A stretch of DNA of 64,000 bases from positions 1 to 64,000 of the forward strand of contig QUKC01000001.1 in NCBI GenBank assembly GCA_003481005.1, read 5' to 3'. Source of the DNA: Firmicutes bacterium TM09-10 (lineage in GTDB: Bacteria; Bacillota; Clostridia; Lachnospirales; Lachnospiraceae). The notes beneath the pieces are model-generated. The model worked only from the letters and a program-made list of their open reading frames with translations, did not search any database and was not told where the DNA came from. The translations under genes were made by a program, and so were the position numbers. Positions 43,101-51,207 of the stretch are shown in pieces (within the stretch, counting starts at the first letter, position 1; each line of letters begins with the position of its first letter).

Positions 43101-44807
43101 AATACGAGGTGTCTCAGGCTGGTATTCCCCTGTAAGAATAAGGACACCAAGCTCTTTTTCGATATCTTTCCACGAAACATATCCTTCAACCTCTCCATCC
43201 TCATCTCGCCACTGAAAACGCAGTCCATTCCCATGAAATGTGTCATATCCGTGCAGTCCCAGTCCGTCAACCGGCCAGCCTGCACCTCCCTGACCATATT
43301 CTGCTTTGATACGCTTTGCCCTGGTTCCTGCATCAATCTCAGTTTCAAAAATCTTGCATACCCTGCCCTTGCCACCGATAAAACCTGTACCTCTCATAAG
43401 CACCTGTTTGATATACTCACTTGGTACTGTTGCAGACTTTTTGGGATTCAGGTAATTGTATTTACCTGCTAATGCAGCTTTTCTGTCCTGCTCGAACTGA
43501 CGCATAAACTGATTATTGTTTTCGTCCTCAGTATGAATAGTGCCAATGCTTGCCTGCCCATTCTGGTCGAAAAAAAAGGAAGCCTGTGTATATTCGGCTT
43601 CCTTACTAACACCCAATGAATTGATTTCATCAAGTTCCCTATTCAGTTCTGTATCATCTGATTCTAGTGGAATCGCATCACTATCTGATGGAGTACCACT
43701 TCCTCTGCCTGCATCTTCGCCTGCTCTCTTATCTTCCACATCTCCATTGTCGATGACGGATTCTGTGGCTTGTGCTTCGCCAGATACTGCATCTCTAACT
43801 GGTCGTACAGCTGGTTCGCTTCCTCCTCTACCGCTGACATCTTCTCGTACATCTTCCCGAATCTCATCAGCGTCTTGTATCTTGCCGGCTCGTTCTCCTT
43901 TAGATAGTTCATCGCCATCCTTCCGTATTTGCCCAGCTTCGTGAGATCCTCCGTCTCGTCCGGCATCTCTATCTGCGGATAAAGCAGTCCGTCCACTTCC
44001 TTGTAAGTCATTTCTTCTAACATATCCAATTCTCCTTTCGCTCTCGATTGCCTTTAAGTTACGACTAAATTCTCTAAGAACACTACAGGAGACATCGCAT
44101 ACAATGGAACCAAGACGGTAAATGATCTCTTCGTCTTTGATATTTACGATCTGACTAAAATCCTGTTCTTGCACAGATAAGTCAAATCCGCATCTCGTCC
44201 CTACAGCATACATGACACTTGCATATACAAGCTGCTCCATGTCCATTTCCTGCTGTAAGCCATTGCGTTTCTTACTTTCTTCCTTTATCACACTACCTGA
44301 TAGCTGCATAAGTTCGGTCATTCGGTCTCCGAACTCTTCTTTTATTATAAGCCAAACATCTGTTCCTGTAAACTGTTTTAATATATTTTTTAGAGACTCC
44401 CTGTCGCTGTTATCGTACTGCTCAATCTGACCTTCTGACACAAGAAAATCCACATAATCCTTAAGATTTTCTCCCTCAAGGTCCCATGTCAGCTTAACAT
44501 TCTTCCCTCCGGTATCACTGATATCAAAGATATACCTCATGCGTGGATTCAGTGCCCTTGACGGGAAGATAGCGCAGCCTTTCGCACCACGCTTTACATA
44601 TCTTCCCACCTTTTTCCAGGTATCATAATCTGCCATGAGTGTGCTTTTTTCCGGAGGTCTTTGCGCTGTTACCATAACGATATTGTCAAATTCATAGCGG
44701 TATAACTGACCTGCGACCTTTAACACATCCTTCCAGTTCTTTTCTGATCTGGTGATGTTACCAATCTCAGAATCGTATATCGCTTTGACCTTCATATCAA
44801 CGCCCAT
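37155..44807 (-). CDS. Giant 2550-residue polyprotein-like helicase with DNA methylase domain (LtrC/SNF2 type)
   Basis: This is a hallmark protein of Firmicute conjugative elements. Domains in order: an ArdC-like ssDNA-binding segment at about 1-140 ([37 protein letters not shown]); a low-complexity linker at about 265-385 that also encodes a TnpV-like protein in another frame; an adenine methylase core at about 1005-1130 ([33 protein letters not shown]); and an SF2 helicase at about 1715-2260 ([70 protein letters not shown]). A coiled-coil tail follows. It may protect or process transferred DNA (inference). ATG 44807 follows GAGGAGG. Confidence 0.9.
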   Translation of the reverse strand: MGVDMKVKAIYDSEIGNITRSEKNWKDVLKVAGQLYRYEFDNIVMVTAQRPPEKSTLMADYDTWKKVGRYVKRGAKGCAIFPSRALNPRMRYIFDISDTGGKNVKLTWDLEGENLKDYVDFLVSEGQIEQYDNSDRESLKNILKQFTGTDVWLIIKEEFGDRMTELMQLSGSVIKEESKKRNGLQQEMDMEQLVYASVMYAVGTRCGFDLSVQEQDFSQIVNIKDEEIIYRLGSIVCDVSCSVLREFSRNLKAIESERRIGYVRRNDLQGSGRTALSADRDAGRDGGSHEAGQIRKDGDELSKGERAGKIQDADEIREDVREDVSGRGGSEPAVRPVRDAVSGEAQATESVIDNGDVEDKRAGEDAGRGSGTPSDSDAIPLESDDTELNRELDEINSLGVSKEAEYTQASFFFDQNGQASIGTIHTEDENNNQFMRQFEQDRKAALAGKYNYLNPKKSATVPSEYIKQVLMRGTGFIGGKGRVCKIFETEIDAGTRAKRIKAEYGQGGAGWPVDGLGLHGYDTFHGNGLRFQWRDEDGEVEGYVSWKDIEKELGVLILTGEYQPETPRIDELAMDGLREDDEVIDAEYREVEPEEAESEIDDYAIPDEPESYAFNRDYVSAKGMTPQETADEDRMVTQAEYGAEIEAETTEKDPSELQYITPIDYAKRIAELDEDLRDAAEILVTDCSCYTPFRAFLMDVVQSDFAFMPNKLDLIRDIALGTDNAERKAYSNNKYGLVEYSIRSGYVKISYKNRNGVRKEGALDWRELYEILSYMVKQPFYCGEDQKKYYQEIKQKADRDKMNPVYKRFFDIEDSVKANRLETRERAIANGWETKIDENGHVVSDDVVSVSVDDIQADTESQETVDFTPKQEPVQQVESLENEKNVAGQTKHNFHYNLWEMEKGGAKTRYQWNMDAIRTLKQIESENRLATPEEQKTLSKFVGWGGLSQAFDEENAGWSKEYKELKEMLSDEEYAAARATVNNAFYTSPEIAMCMNSALVQFGFRGGNVLEPSMGIGNFFGSMPAPMQRSKLYGVELDSISGRIAKQLYQNANISITGFENTTYPDNFFDVVVGNVPFGDYKVFDPKYNKYNFRIHDYFLAKALDQVRPGGMVAVITTKGTLDKANPTIRKYLAERAELVGAIRLPNTAFKDNAGTEVTADILFLQKRERKIDIEPDWVHLGVTENGIAVNSYFAEHPEMMLGSMKYDTRIYGQDSRYTVCVNDDENFNIYEALNKAIGNIKAQMTDFERVADEAEQTEEVIPADPDVRNYTYTFFEGKLYYRENSEMVKKEVSQTAEERIRSLDEIRQITRELIDIQMDGCSEEELSDKQRLLNVKYDAFVKQYGAITSKANRIAFRDDSDYPLLCSLEEVNEDGEVKKADMFYKQTIKAKTVIDRVETAVEALNVSVNEFGYVNLAYMLSIYEPDITNAKEELAEKSGQTADEITFSDDALAELRRAVLVEELDGLIFLNPDRYNEDNPDIGWETADEYLSGNVRDKLRVAKAMAADTDNPQAERFAGNVAALEKVQPEWIEASDIDVKIGTTWIEPLDYEQFIYELLNTPRRARAVRSQFYNTGIQVHLNKMSMEWFIENKSMDKHSVAATKTYGTSRMDAYSIFEDTLNLKTVTVRDRIDDGDGKYHYEVNKNETMLAREKQNMIKEKFKEWLFAEPERRQKYVEYYNETFNNIRLREYDGSHLQFPGMNPAIELKPHQKNAVARILLGGNTLLAHCVGAGKSFEMMAACMEQKRLGLANKTIMVVPKPLIGQTASEFLRLYPSANILVATERDFEKSRRKQFVSRIATGDYDCIIMSHSQFEKIPISAERKERMLNEQIDEISYAIDEMKERNGERWTVKQMESQKKKLEEQLKSLSDESRKDDLITFEELGVDSIMVDEAHNFKNLAIFSKMNNVSGISSSGAKKSTDMQLKCQYLSEINDGRGIVFATGTPISNTMCEMYVMQLYLQKAALEEMGIYHFDSWAANFGEVTTALELTVEGSGFRFKSRFNKFTNLPELMNIFREVADVQTADMLDLDVPALRGGKPIIVESEPDWYVKQVMEDFVVRAERIRGGGVDPSVDNFLKITHEARLLGTDARLIDKDAPNNPDGKLNKVAENVWKEYEKGNADGHIGCQLIFSDIGTPGPDKDFTIYDYLKETLIQYGIPADEIAFIHDAKTDAQRDALFKEMRTGKKKVLIGSTDKCGTGVNVQTHLVAMHHVDCPWKPSSIEQREGRGIRQGNENKEVAIYRYVTKGTFDAYNWSLVENKQRFISQVMTSKAVSRSCEDIDEATLSYAEIKAVATGNPLIKEKMEIDNDVQRLKLLKASYDNQRYGLQDNFMIKYPKLIKTATEKLANVREDVKARDKELIDNTEFAITIGKATYTERVDGGTMMLEAISKCKAGETTAIGKFHGFELLVEKNFLGINYMVLRGKTEYKAELSTSPVGSMVKLENLFNGLHENIDFLEKKIEQYQNDLEASKTEYDKPFAYSKELEEKLARQCELNAQLDLENAKAVDADLSGPEEEREADDRMEAAAIVAEDKGAYPADREGRTR
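43664..44023 (-). CDS. TnpV-like protein encoded out of frame inside the giant helicase gene
   Basis: This 119-residue frame lies on the same strand, shifted relative to the 2550-codon gene, across its low-complexity linker. The product looks like a TnpV relative: [80 protein letters not shown]. LGKYGRMxxxYLKE corresponds to GIWGQRHLDYLKQY of the TnpV at 31163. ATG 44023 has AAAGGAG eight bases upstream. The host frame here encodes only Gly/Arg/Asp/Glu-rich sequence. Overprinting is the best explanation; I cannot show expression. Confidence 0.65.
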   Translation of the reverse strand: MLEEMTYKEVDGLLYPQIEMPDETEDLTKLGKYGRMAMNYLKENEPARYKTLMRFGKMYEKMSAVEEEANQLYDQLEMQYLAKHKPQNPSSTMEMWKIREQAKMQAEEVVLHQIVMRFH

Positions 44808-44821
44808 ACCTTTGTCCTCCT

Positions 44822-45190
44822 CTACTTAAACATCTCTGCAAACAATCCCTTCAATACCTTTAACTCATCCTTATCCAGCTCGATTGCAAATTCATTGTCG
44901 ATTGCCTGTTTTTCGCATTTATCCTTTTTCTTTGCAATCTTACGCACCACACGAAGAAGCACATAGCACTCCTTGGACTTTGCAATGCTCTGTTTAAAGG
45001 TCAGCTCATCCTCATCGACTGACTTCTGTGTCTGATAGATAATCTCTTTTATCTTATCATTGATACCATCTACTTCCTCAATGGAAATAATAACGGATGC
45101 CTTAGAAGCACCCGATCTGTCCCACTCCTTATGAAGTTCCTTTACTAAAAACTCCATGTTCTTAATTACTGTTGTTGAATCACTTTTCAT
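44822..45190 (-). CDS. Hypothetical helical protein (122 aa)
   Basis: No family is recognised. The sequence is strongly helical and charged ([60 protein letters not shown]) and ends [13 protein letters not shown]. It overlaps the upstream PcfM-type gene by four bases and precedes the giant gene by 14 bases, so it is part of the operon. Confidence 0.6.
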   Translation of the reverse strand: MKSDSTTVIKNMEFLVKELHKEWDRSGASKASVIISIEEVDGINDKIKEIIYQTQKSVDEDELTFKQSIAKSKECYVLLRVVRKIAKKKDKCEKQAIDNEFAIELDKDELKVLKGLFAEMFK

Positions 45191-45405
45191 CTTGCTTTTC
45201 CTCCGTTTTCTTTTAATGAAGAAGGGAGCTGACCTTCGCTGATAGGCGCAAAATCTACTCCCTTCATGTCCTCTGCTCCAAGGACTATCTGCTCTGCATA
45301 ATACATATCCATTGCCTTATTGATGGCATCGTCAAGCGACTCTGCCTTTACTTTCTGTACTCGTGAAAGCACTTCTTTTATCTCAACATCAAATTCCTGT
45401 TCCAT
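45187..45405 (-). CDS. DpnD/PcfM-family small protein
   Basis: This 72-residue protein matches the DpnD-PcfM pattern: EFDVEIKEVLSRVQKVKAES, LDDAINKAMDMYYAEQIVLG, AEDMKGVDFAPI. PcfM is encoded in the pCF10 conjugation locus; no biochemical function is established. ATG 45405 follows GGAGG. It overlaps the next gene by four bases. Confidence 0.75.
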   Translation of the reverse strand: MEQEFDVEIKEVLSRVQKVKAESLDDAINKAMDMYYAEQIVLGAEDMKGVDFAPISEGQLPSSLKENGGKAR

Positions 45406-45432
45406 ATGATATCGCCTCCTGTAAAAATCTCA

Positions 45433-46329
45433 TCACCGGCTCTTTTCTTCCTTTACCTGTCTTTCCTTAAAGCCTTCATCGTACTTTCCATCTTCCAGCC
45501 TGTCGTAAAAACAGTCCTCTTCAATCGTTCCAAAATCCTCATACATCTGGTGAAGGAAGTCATTCTGCAGCTTCTTCGGTACATCATCATCCTTTGACAT
45601 ATCCTGATAAAAATAGAACTTCTGCTTTAGCTTTGCCCTGTAATCATAGATATCCTCTATCTTTTCCGGTGTGCCATACTCCCTCTTGTATGCCTTGAAA
45701 TTTGTAGTTGAAAGTGTGGAACCTAGATAAATGCCATGCTCCCACGATACCCCGATTGTGGTATTGTCCTTTGTAGGCTTCTCATCCTTCGGATAACGCT
45801 TATACTCTGTCGCACCAAGGGCGATTGTAAGGGAACCTGACTTCATATCCATCACCACAAGATTCCTTGGTGATAATGCTTCAAGCACCATGTAATCATG
45901 GTCATTGAAGTTATGAAATGTCTGTCCCCTTTCAAATGAGCGGTTCTCCATTTCATAATGCAGGTTAAAATCATCCACCCAGCCCTTATCGGTCATTCCA
46001 ATCTCCTTAAGCTTTGCAACACATTCATAAGAACTGGCTTCTTTATCAAACCGAAATTCTTTGGAATCGTTATAAAATCCCTGAAGAAAATGTCCCAGCT
46101 GAATATCATCCAGACAGAATCTCGCAGATACAGTTACATTTGCTGCCCTGTAATACTCTGTGAAGTTATCTGCTTCACCAAGTGTCCTTCCAAGCTGCAA
46201 CAAATTGTCTGCAAGCTCTGACATGTCATCAACTGCTATAAAACTCTTATAATCATCCAGAGTCATCAGCATATTTGTCTCTGTTCCCCTGTCGTTTTCT
46301 GTTACCAGTATCATATCTTTTAAATCCAT
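45433..46329 (-). CDS. Conserved hypothetical conjugative-element protein (298 aa)
   Basis: I cannot assign a domain. Features are an acidic N-terminus (DMILVTENDRGTETNMLMTL), a middle section SSYECVAKLKEIGMTDKGWV, DDFNLHYEMENRSFERGQTF, and a beta-rich stretch MVLEALSPRNLVVMDMKSGS. No membrane segment or signal peptide. ATG 46329 (GGAGG five bases upstream) is chosen over the start 14 codons earlier. Lying between the NlpC/P60 hydrolase and PcfM genes, it is a core part of the operon, not cargo. Confidence 0.6.
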   Translation of the reverse strand: MDLKDMILVTENDRGTETNMLMTLDDYKSFIAVDDMSELADNLLQLGRTLGEADNFTEYYRAANVTVSARFCLDDIQLGHFLQGFYNDSKEFRFDKEASSYECVAKLKEIGMTDKGWVDDFNLHYEMENRSFERGQTFHNFNDHDYMVLEALSPRNLVVMDMKSGSLTIALGATEYKRYPKDEKPTKDNTTIGVSWEHGIYLGSTLSTTNFKAYKREYGTPEKIEDIYDYRAKLKQKFYFYQDMSKDDDVPKKLQNDFLHQMYEDFGTIEEDCFYDRLEDGKYDEGFKERQVKEEKSR

Positions 46330-46379
46330 TCTTACCTCCAGTCTCAGAGAGGGACTATGCCCTCTCTGCAAATTTCCTG

Positions 46380-48305
46380 TTATGGTCTTCCTATCACAAC
46401 AATCTTTCCTGTGCTTGCCACATCCCTGTAGACCACACCAAGACTTTCATTAAGTGCCTCTACCACCTTGCCATTTCCGACATATACTGCCACATGGCTG
46501 ATGTTCTTATATCTTCCGTTGCTTGTAAAACTGTAGAAGATAAGGTCTCCCGGCTGTAACTCATCAAAGGAGACAGTCTTTCCGGCTTCATCCAGTCCCT
46601 GTGCCTCCGCTGCCGCTGTGGTTGCACCGCCATAACTAATATCCACGCCTGCATCTTTCCATGAGTAATATGCAAGAGAACTGCAATCATAATAATTGCC
46701 GGAATCTCTCATATCCTGACTGTATGGAAAACCAACTCTGTGAAGTGCGTATGAGCAGACTTTTTTCTGCCTGCTGTCAGTGATTCCACTAAGAATAGCA
46801 TTGATTTCATCCTCTGTCATGGAACTTACTCCCGGACTGCCGCCTCCACCACCGCTTCCGCTGCCAGCGTACCCAAGCTGTCCCATAAAGTCAGCACTCA
46901 TAATCTGCTCAAGCATTTCCACCTGGTTAGCGTCAAATCCATACACCGAAATCATATCCCGATAAGATTTGAGTGTGACATTCACATACAGAACCGACTT
47001 CGTGACAGTAGTTACATTACCGTCTGCATCTGTTTCTTCCACATCCTTTGTTCCGGTGCTTGTGGTGTATGAACACATATCATTTACAACTGCCTGCAGC
47101 CAGCCTTTAGAAGTATCATTCATGACTGTTGCAGTATCTCCGACACCATGCTTGACCATATAGACTGCCATGATGTCATAGTAATTGCTTGGATTTTCTT
47201 CCATACCTTCATAATCCACATAGACAAGCTCTCCAAGGTCATATCCGGTATGCTCATTCACTTTCGTGTTCACATCCCGGTTAAACTCCTGCACATAGGC
47301 ACTCGTTACTGTCTGCACGGTATCTCCTGATTCAAGTGGTGGCAGGAATAAAGCAAATGGAGAATTGTAAAGGATTGCTATCACCGCTATAACCGGAACC
47401 GCAATCATGGCAACTACAAGAACAAGTAATAAAAGCACCAATCCGATAATCGGTGCAGCTGCCTTTACCCAGGTAATCGCTTTTCGCACAATCAGATCCT
47501 TTACCAGCTTTGCCACACTATCCGTCTGATTCTCCTGTGCTTTCATCTTATCCAGAAAGAACTTTATCTTCCTGCTCCGGTTTGTCATCTTTTCATCCTT
47601 GACCTCTATGGACACACCTGCCGCATATCCGGCTGCCATGCCGATTGCCGTGCCTACTCCCGGTGCAACCGCTGTTCCTGCCGCCGTAGCAGCTGCCTTT
47701 GTAGCAGTTTTCGTTGCAACCTTGGCAGTAGTCTTTGCTGTTTCTTTTGCCGTCTCTTTAGCTACCGTCTTGGCTGTATCTTTGGCAGCTTTCTTTGCTG
47801 TCTTTTTTGCCAGCTTCTTTCCTGCCTCTACCTTCTTGATACGCTTCTTTGCCTCGGCTGCCGCCTTTTTCCTGAAAAGTGCAGCCCCCTTAGAAGCAGT
47901 TCCGGTAACAGGGCGGCTTGCTTCATATGCAAGATATGCTGCCTGCGATACCTCCTGACCGCCTTCCACCTGATCTGTTACTGCCCCGGCTACAAGTGCT
48001 CCAGTTCTTCCTGCAATGTGAAGATTCGTGTTCTTGGTCTTGATGGAAGTGTTTGATTCCTTAAGGTTTTGCTTGAATCTTGATAATCCCTTATTCTTCG
48101 GCTCCGACTGATGAATGGTACTCTTGCGATAGGACTTCTTTCTATCCGTATCAGTTACCTTTGCACCAGCTGTCTTAGGACCTCTCTCTACTGTATAGAT
48201 GTTACTCCCCTTAATCTTGGCTCCCTTCGGTTCGTGGGCATGAATCTTGGCTTTCTCCTTGGTGTGAATGACCATCGGTTTGTCATCAACCTTTCTAATT
48301 TTCAA
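46380..48305 (-). CDS. NlpC/P60 peptidoglycan hydrolase of the transfer apparatus (CD1108 family)
   Basis: This protein of about 641 residues opens a path in the cell wall for the type IV secretion channel. The N-terminal 250 residues are very basic and Ala/Lys-rich (KKVEAGKKLAKKTAKKAAKD). One transmembrane segment lies at about 285-320 (PIIGLVLLLLVLVVAMIAVP). The extracytoplasmic part carries a lysozyme-like domain, a Gly/Ser linker, and the C-terminal NlpC/P60 with Cys in YYDCSSLAYYSW and His in NISHVAVYVGNGKVVEA. TTG 48305 has AGGAGG at eight bases and is a better start than GTG 48314. It is cut off from virB4 by the ABC-F/lnu insertion. Confidence 0.87.
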   Translation of the reverse strand: MKIRKVDDKPMVIHTKEKAKIHAHEPKGAKIKGSNIYTVERGPKTAGAKVTDTDRKKSYRKSTIHQSEPKNKGLSRFKQNLKESNTSIKTKNTNLHIAGRTGALVAGAVTDQVEGGQEVSQAAYLAYEASRPVTGTASKGAALFRKKAAAEAKKRIKKVEAGKKLAKKTAKKAAKDTAKTVAKETAKETAKTTAKVATKTATKAAATAAGTAVAPGVGTAIGMAAGYAAGVSIEVKDEKMTNRSRKIKFFLDKMKAQENQTDSVAKLVKDLIVRKAITWVKAAAPIIGLVLLLLVLVVAMIAVPVIAVIAILYNSPFALFLPPLESGDTVQTVTSAYVQEFNRDVNTKVNEHTGYDLGELVYVDYEGMEENPSNYYDIMAVYMVKHGVGDTATVMNDTSKGWLQAVVNDMCSYTTSTGTKDVEETDADGNVTTVTKSVLYVNVTLKSYRDMISVYGFDANQVEMLEQIMSADFMGQLGYAGSGSGGGGGSPGVSSMTEDEINAILSGITDSRQKKVCSYALHRVGFPYSQDMRDSGNYYDCSSLAYYSWKDAGVDISYGGATTAAAEAQGLDEAGKTVSFDELQPGDLIFYSFTSNGRYKNISHVAVYVGNGKVVEALNESLGVVYRDVASTGKIVVIGRP

Positions 48306-48325
48306 TTTTCTCACCTCCTACTTTG

Positions 48326-48372
48326 AAAAATAAAATAAGCCGCTAGGGAGCAAAAATTACTCCTTAACGGCT
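48326..48372 (-). terminator. Terminator after lnu
   Basis: A 13-base stem with mismatches, AGCCGCTAGGGAG (48338-48350)/CTCCTTAACGGCT (48360-48372), is followed on - by TATTTTATTTTTC. It would stop transcription before the NlpC/P60 gene. Confidence 0.8.
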
Positions 48373-48423
48373 ATGTAAAATCATTCAATATTCAATTATT
48401 AAAAGCAACATGAAACTGAAATT

Positions 48424-48921
48424 TTACTTTTCCTTATATTCATCTGGTATTGCTATTTGAAATGTTTCACACAACAGCATCACATCATGCACATCATTTT
48501 TATCGTGTTCATATCCCAAATGAAGCATTACCTGACTCAATGGTTCAATACAAGAAACAGTTATATCTCCAACTTTTCCAATACCGGAAAAAGTTTTTGA
48601 TGGAAATATATCTCCCTCATAAACAATTCCGTCATCTGTAAATTCAAAACAATGTAAATCAATGATTCTTTGTTTATCATCTTTCCAGACAGTATGACCA
48701 TCCGTTGTATAATCAGTATTTACTTCCTCAAATCCATGCTGCTTAATCACATAAATATAATCATGATAATGTTTCAGTTCAACAAACAAATCAATATCAT
48801 TGTGTATTCTTGATTCTCTTTTAAGAAGTGCATCAACACCCCATCCGCCATCTAAATATACTTTAATTTCGTTTTGCAAAGCATATTTTATAATTTCACA
48901 TGCATCTTCTGTACGTACCAT
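48424..48921 (-). CDS. lnu: Lincosamide nucleotidyltransferase, Lnu(C)-like
   Basis: This 165-residue enzyme should adenylate clindamycin/lincomycin. The nucleotidyltransferase signature is YLDGGWGVDALLKRESRIHN, then DIDLFVELKHYHDYIYVIKQ, giving the GGWGVDxL ... DIDLF metal-binding Asp pair. Further motifs are TDYTTDGHTVWKDDKQRIID, LHCFEFTDDG and EPLSQVMLHLGYEHDKNDVH. Length and motifs fit Lnu(C)/Lnu(A) enzymes, closer to Lnu(C) by memory. GGAGG precedes the ATG. It lies 84 bases after the ABC-F gene and is likely co-transcribed with it. Confidence 0.88.
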   Translation of the reverse strand: MVRTEDACEIIKYALQNEIKVYLDGGWGVDALLKRESRIHNDIDLFVELKHYHDYIYVIKQHGFEEVNTDYTTDGHTVWKDDKQRIIDLHCFEFTDDGIVYEGDIFPSKTFSGIGKVGDITVSCIEPLSQVMLHLGYEHDKNDVHDVMLLCETFQIAIPDEYKEK

Positions 48922-49005
48922 AATCTATCCTCCAAATTCAAATCTTTGTATGCTTTCCAACTCACTAAAAGCCTGAAATTTGTCAGTCTTTCATCCTTTT
49001 TGTTA

Positions 49006-50550
49006 TCAATCACCAATTAGCTGTAATCCATTAGGATTTAGCTGATATATTTTATCGCACACCTCTTCAATATACTTTCTATCGTGAGAAATGCTAATGA
49101 CAGCCCCCGGAAATTCTCGGAGCATTTTTCTTATTACCGGACCGGACAATGGTGAAAAATTTCTTGTCGGTTCATCCAGAATAAGAACATTTGCACCACT
49201 TAAGCTCATCCTCAAGAGAAGCACTTTCGCCTTTTGTCCGCCTGATAACTCCCGAATCGGATGCTCCATTTCATCTGGTGTGTATTTAAGTGAACCAAGG
49301 TATGTTCTAATTCTTGTACGCTCTTCTTTATCTCCTGTTTTATCAAGGTAATCAACCGGTGTAACATCCAAATCCAGCAGGTCTTCATAAGTTTGAGGCA
49401 TATATTCTGCTTTAATGTCATTCCGATTTAGGAGTTCTTCCGCTATCTTTTTTAGAAGAGTCGTTTTTCCTGCCCCGTTGGCTCCTATCATACAGATTTT
49501 TTCTGAACCTTTTATTTTTAAATGAATTCCTTCTGCTAAAATTCTTTTGCCATCCGGAGTCACAAGCTTTGAAAGTTCATATTCTATGACCGTTTTTCCT
49601 GCGGGAATGTGTGAGTTTTCATCCCCTAATTTGACAAAGATTGCTTCTTCCTGTTCCGGCATCTGAGTCATATTTTCATCTTCTTTTTCAAATCTTCGTT
49701 CCATTGCCTTAACCGTATGCATTTTGTCCTTTAAGTTTTTGGCAACAGACGGTGCTTGTCTGGTACAACTTCTTAATGCACCTTGTACACTCTGCATAAC
49801 TCTTTGATATTTTTCATCGCGAATCTTTTTCTCCCTACGGTCACTCAGTGCCCGCTGTTTTTGGATTTCAAATTTATGAAGCCGTTCTTCCACATAGCGT
49901 CTATAGGGAAGCTTTGCCACGGTATATCTCGCCTTTGTTTTTCGTATAATCTGCTCGATATGTATCACCATGTTGGCAGTACGCTCTATCAGCGTTTCAT
50001 CGTGTGAAATAAAAAGCACAATGTGCTTCCAGTCATTTATGATTTTTTCCAGTAATGTAAGCGTCGCAATGTCGATGTCATTGGAAGGTTCGTCCAACAA
50101 CAGCACAGAAACATCGCGAATGAAAAGCCTCATAAGTTGTGTCTTGACTTTTTCGCCTCCTGAAAGACTACCCATTGTCTGGTTACTGTAGAAAAAATCA
50201 TTTTTCATTCCAAATTTTCCCGCAATAACAGACAATTCTTTAGGCGTTTTCTCCCAGAATATTTCCTCTTCAGAAAAATATTCGTATATTGTTTTTTCCT
50301 TATCTTCATCGAGCATCTCCTGCGGAAGATAACCAAGACGTTCGTGTCCCATTATCCTTTCCCCATCTGCTTCTATATAGTTTTCTACAAGCGACGGATT
50401 GTATATCCACTTCATTAATGTCGATTTCCCATTTCCCTCTTCTCCAATAATAACTGCCTTATCTCCATCATTTAGCACAAGGTTGAAATCATTAAGAATT
50501 ATTCTCAGGTCTTTTTTATGTGTTAAATTTAATTTTTTTATCTGCAACAT
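49006..50550 (-). CDS. ABC-F ribosomal protection-type ATPase
   Basis: This 514-residue protein has two ABC modules and no membrane domain, the ABC-F layout; antibiotic-resistance members displace lincosamides, pleuromutilins and streptogramins from the ribosome. Module 1: Walker A IGEEGNGKSTLMKW, signature SLSGGEKVKTQLMRL, Walker B VLLLDEPSNDID. Module 2: Walker A IGANGAGKTTLLKK, signature LSGGQKAKVLLLRM, LILDEPTRNFSPLSG. The inter-module linker is basic and helical. ATG 50550 has AGGAG at seven bases and is preferred to the start 17 codons earlier. Its subfamily is not one I can name. The leader attenuator and lnu neighbour favour resistance. Confidence 0.87.
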   Translation of the reverse strand: MLQIKKLNLTHKKDLRIILNDFNLVLNDGDKAVIIGEEGNGKSTLMKWIYNPSLVENYIEADGERIMGHERLGYLPQEMLDEDKEKTIYEYFSEEEIFWEKTPKELSVIAGKFGMKNDFFYSNQTMGSLSGGEKVKTQLMRLFIRDVSVLLLDEPSNDIDIATLTLLEKIINDWKHIVLFISHDETLIERTANMVIHIEQIIRKTKARYTVAKLPYRRYVEERLHKFEIQKQRALSDRREKKIRDEKYQRVMQSVQGALRSCTRQAPSVAKNLKDKMHTVKAMERRFEKEDENMTQMPEQEEAIFVKLGDENSHIPAGKTVIEYELSKLVTPDGKRILAEGIHLKIKGSEKICMIGANGAGKTTLLKKIAEELLNRNDIKAEYMPQTYEDLLDLDVTPVDYLDKTGDKEERTRIRTYLGSLKYTPDEMEHPIRELSGGQKAKVLLLRMSLSGANVLILDEPTRNFSPLSGPVIRKMLREFPGAVISISHDRKYIEEVCDKIYQLNPNGLQLIGD

Positions 50551-50599
50551 TAAAGTTTCTCCTTTTCGAAGTCTGAGCCAATTATTATTTTGAACACAC

Positions 50600-50639
50600 A
50601 AAAACGAGTCTTTTTTGCATACGCAAAAATAGACTCGCT
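50600..50639 (-). terminator. Attenuator hairpin in the ABC-F leader
   Basis: On -, GAGTCT plus TTTTGC pairs with GCAAAA plus AGACTC around a GTAT loop, then GTTTTTG. It lies about 50 bases upstream of the ABC-F start, downstream of the promoter, the typical site for antibiotic-responsive read-through. Confidence 0.8.
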
Positions 50640-50770
50640 AAATAGACCCTTATTTCTTTTCCAAAAGGAAAACAAAGGAAATGCCTCTTGCGATAATCCA
50701 ACTTAAGCGTACACAAAACAAACCTATTCTCTACAGGCTCAATAACTATATGTGTCTTACTTAAATCAAA

Positions 50771-50785
50771 TTATCTATTAATCAT
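50771..50785 (-). CDS. Possible four-residue leader peptide MINR
   Basis: ATG 50785 follows AGGTGAGGAA and stops after four codons (TAA 50771-50773). It is short but well placed between promoter and attenuator. Low confidence on its own. Confidence 0.35.
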   Translation of the reverse strand: MINR

Positions 50786-50829
50786 TTCCTCACCTTACAC
50801 AAAATGTGCCTTTCTTTCTTCTAATGGCA

Positions 50830-50858
50830 ATACTATCATACTGTATTTTTTGTGTCAA
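50830..50858 (-). promoter_or_regulatory. Promoter of the ABC-F/lnu unit
   Basis: On -, TTGACA (50858-50853), 17 bases, TAGTAT (50835-50830). It gives a leader of about 280 bases, long enough for attenuation control. Confidence 0.75.
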
Positions 50859-50908
50859 TACATTTCACCTTATGGAAGTGCAAATTCAAATTTTCTTTTC
50901 CCTAATAA

Positions 50909-51122
50909 TTACAAATATTCCTTGGAAATTGCTTCCACACCATACATTTCCATAAATGCATCCAGGTCCGCTGCATCCCCAATCAACATATTCTCGTCAA
51001 AGTGTACGATAAGCATATCTTAAAATCCAGCCACATGTTCTCCGGTACAAATGATACATTTTAGAACTGCTTCCTTATTTATTTTTCATATCGAATCTTA
51101 TATGCTTTCTTCTTAAAAATAG
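50909..51122 (-). pseudogene. Decayed relative of the 75-residue protein at 32178-32405
   Basis: In three-frame reading the minus strand shows IICTGEHVAGF, then a stop, then MLIGDAADLDAFMEMYGVEA and SKEYL, aligning with SICNGEQVAGF, MLIKNQADLDAFKKMYGIDG and EKEY of the intact gene. At least two stops and one frame change are present. It sits between virB4 and the ABC-F promoter, inside the inserted segment. Confidence 0.75.
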
Positions 51123-51147
51123 GGAATATCTAATTTATTATCATCAA

Positions 51148-51167
51148 GGTCGGACATTCATCCGACC
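51148..51167 (-). terminator. Hairpin downstream of virB4
   Basis: GGTCGGA (51148-51154)/TCCGACC (51161-51167). The T tail is weak, so termination is uncertain. Confidence 0.4.
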
Positions 51168-51207
51168 TCTTGATTATACTATAGATTCTATAAAAATTCA
51201 TCTGTTA

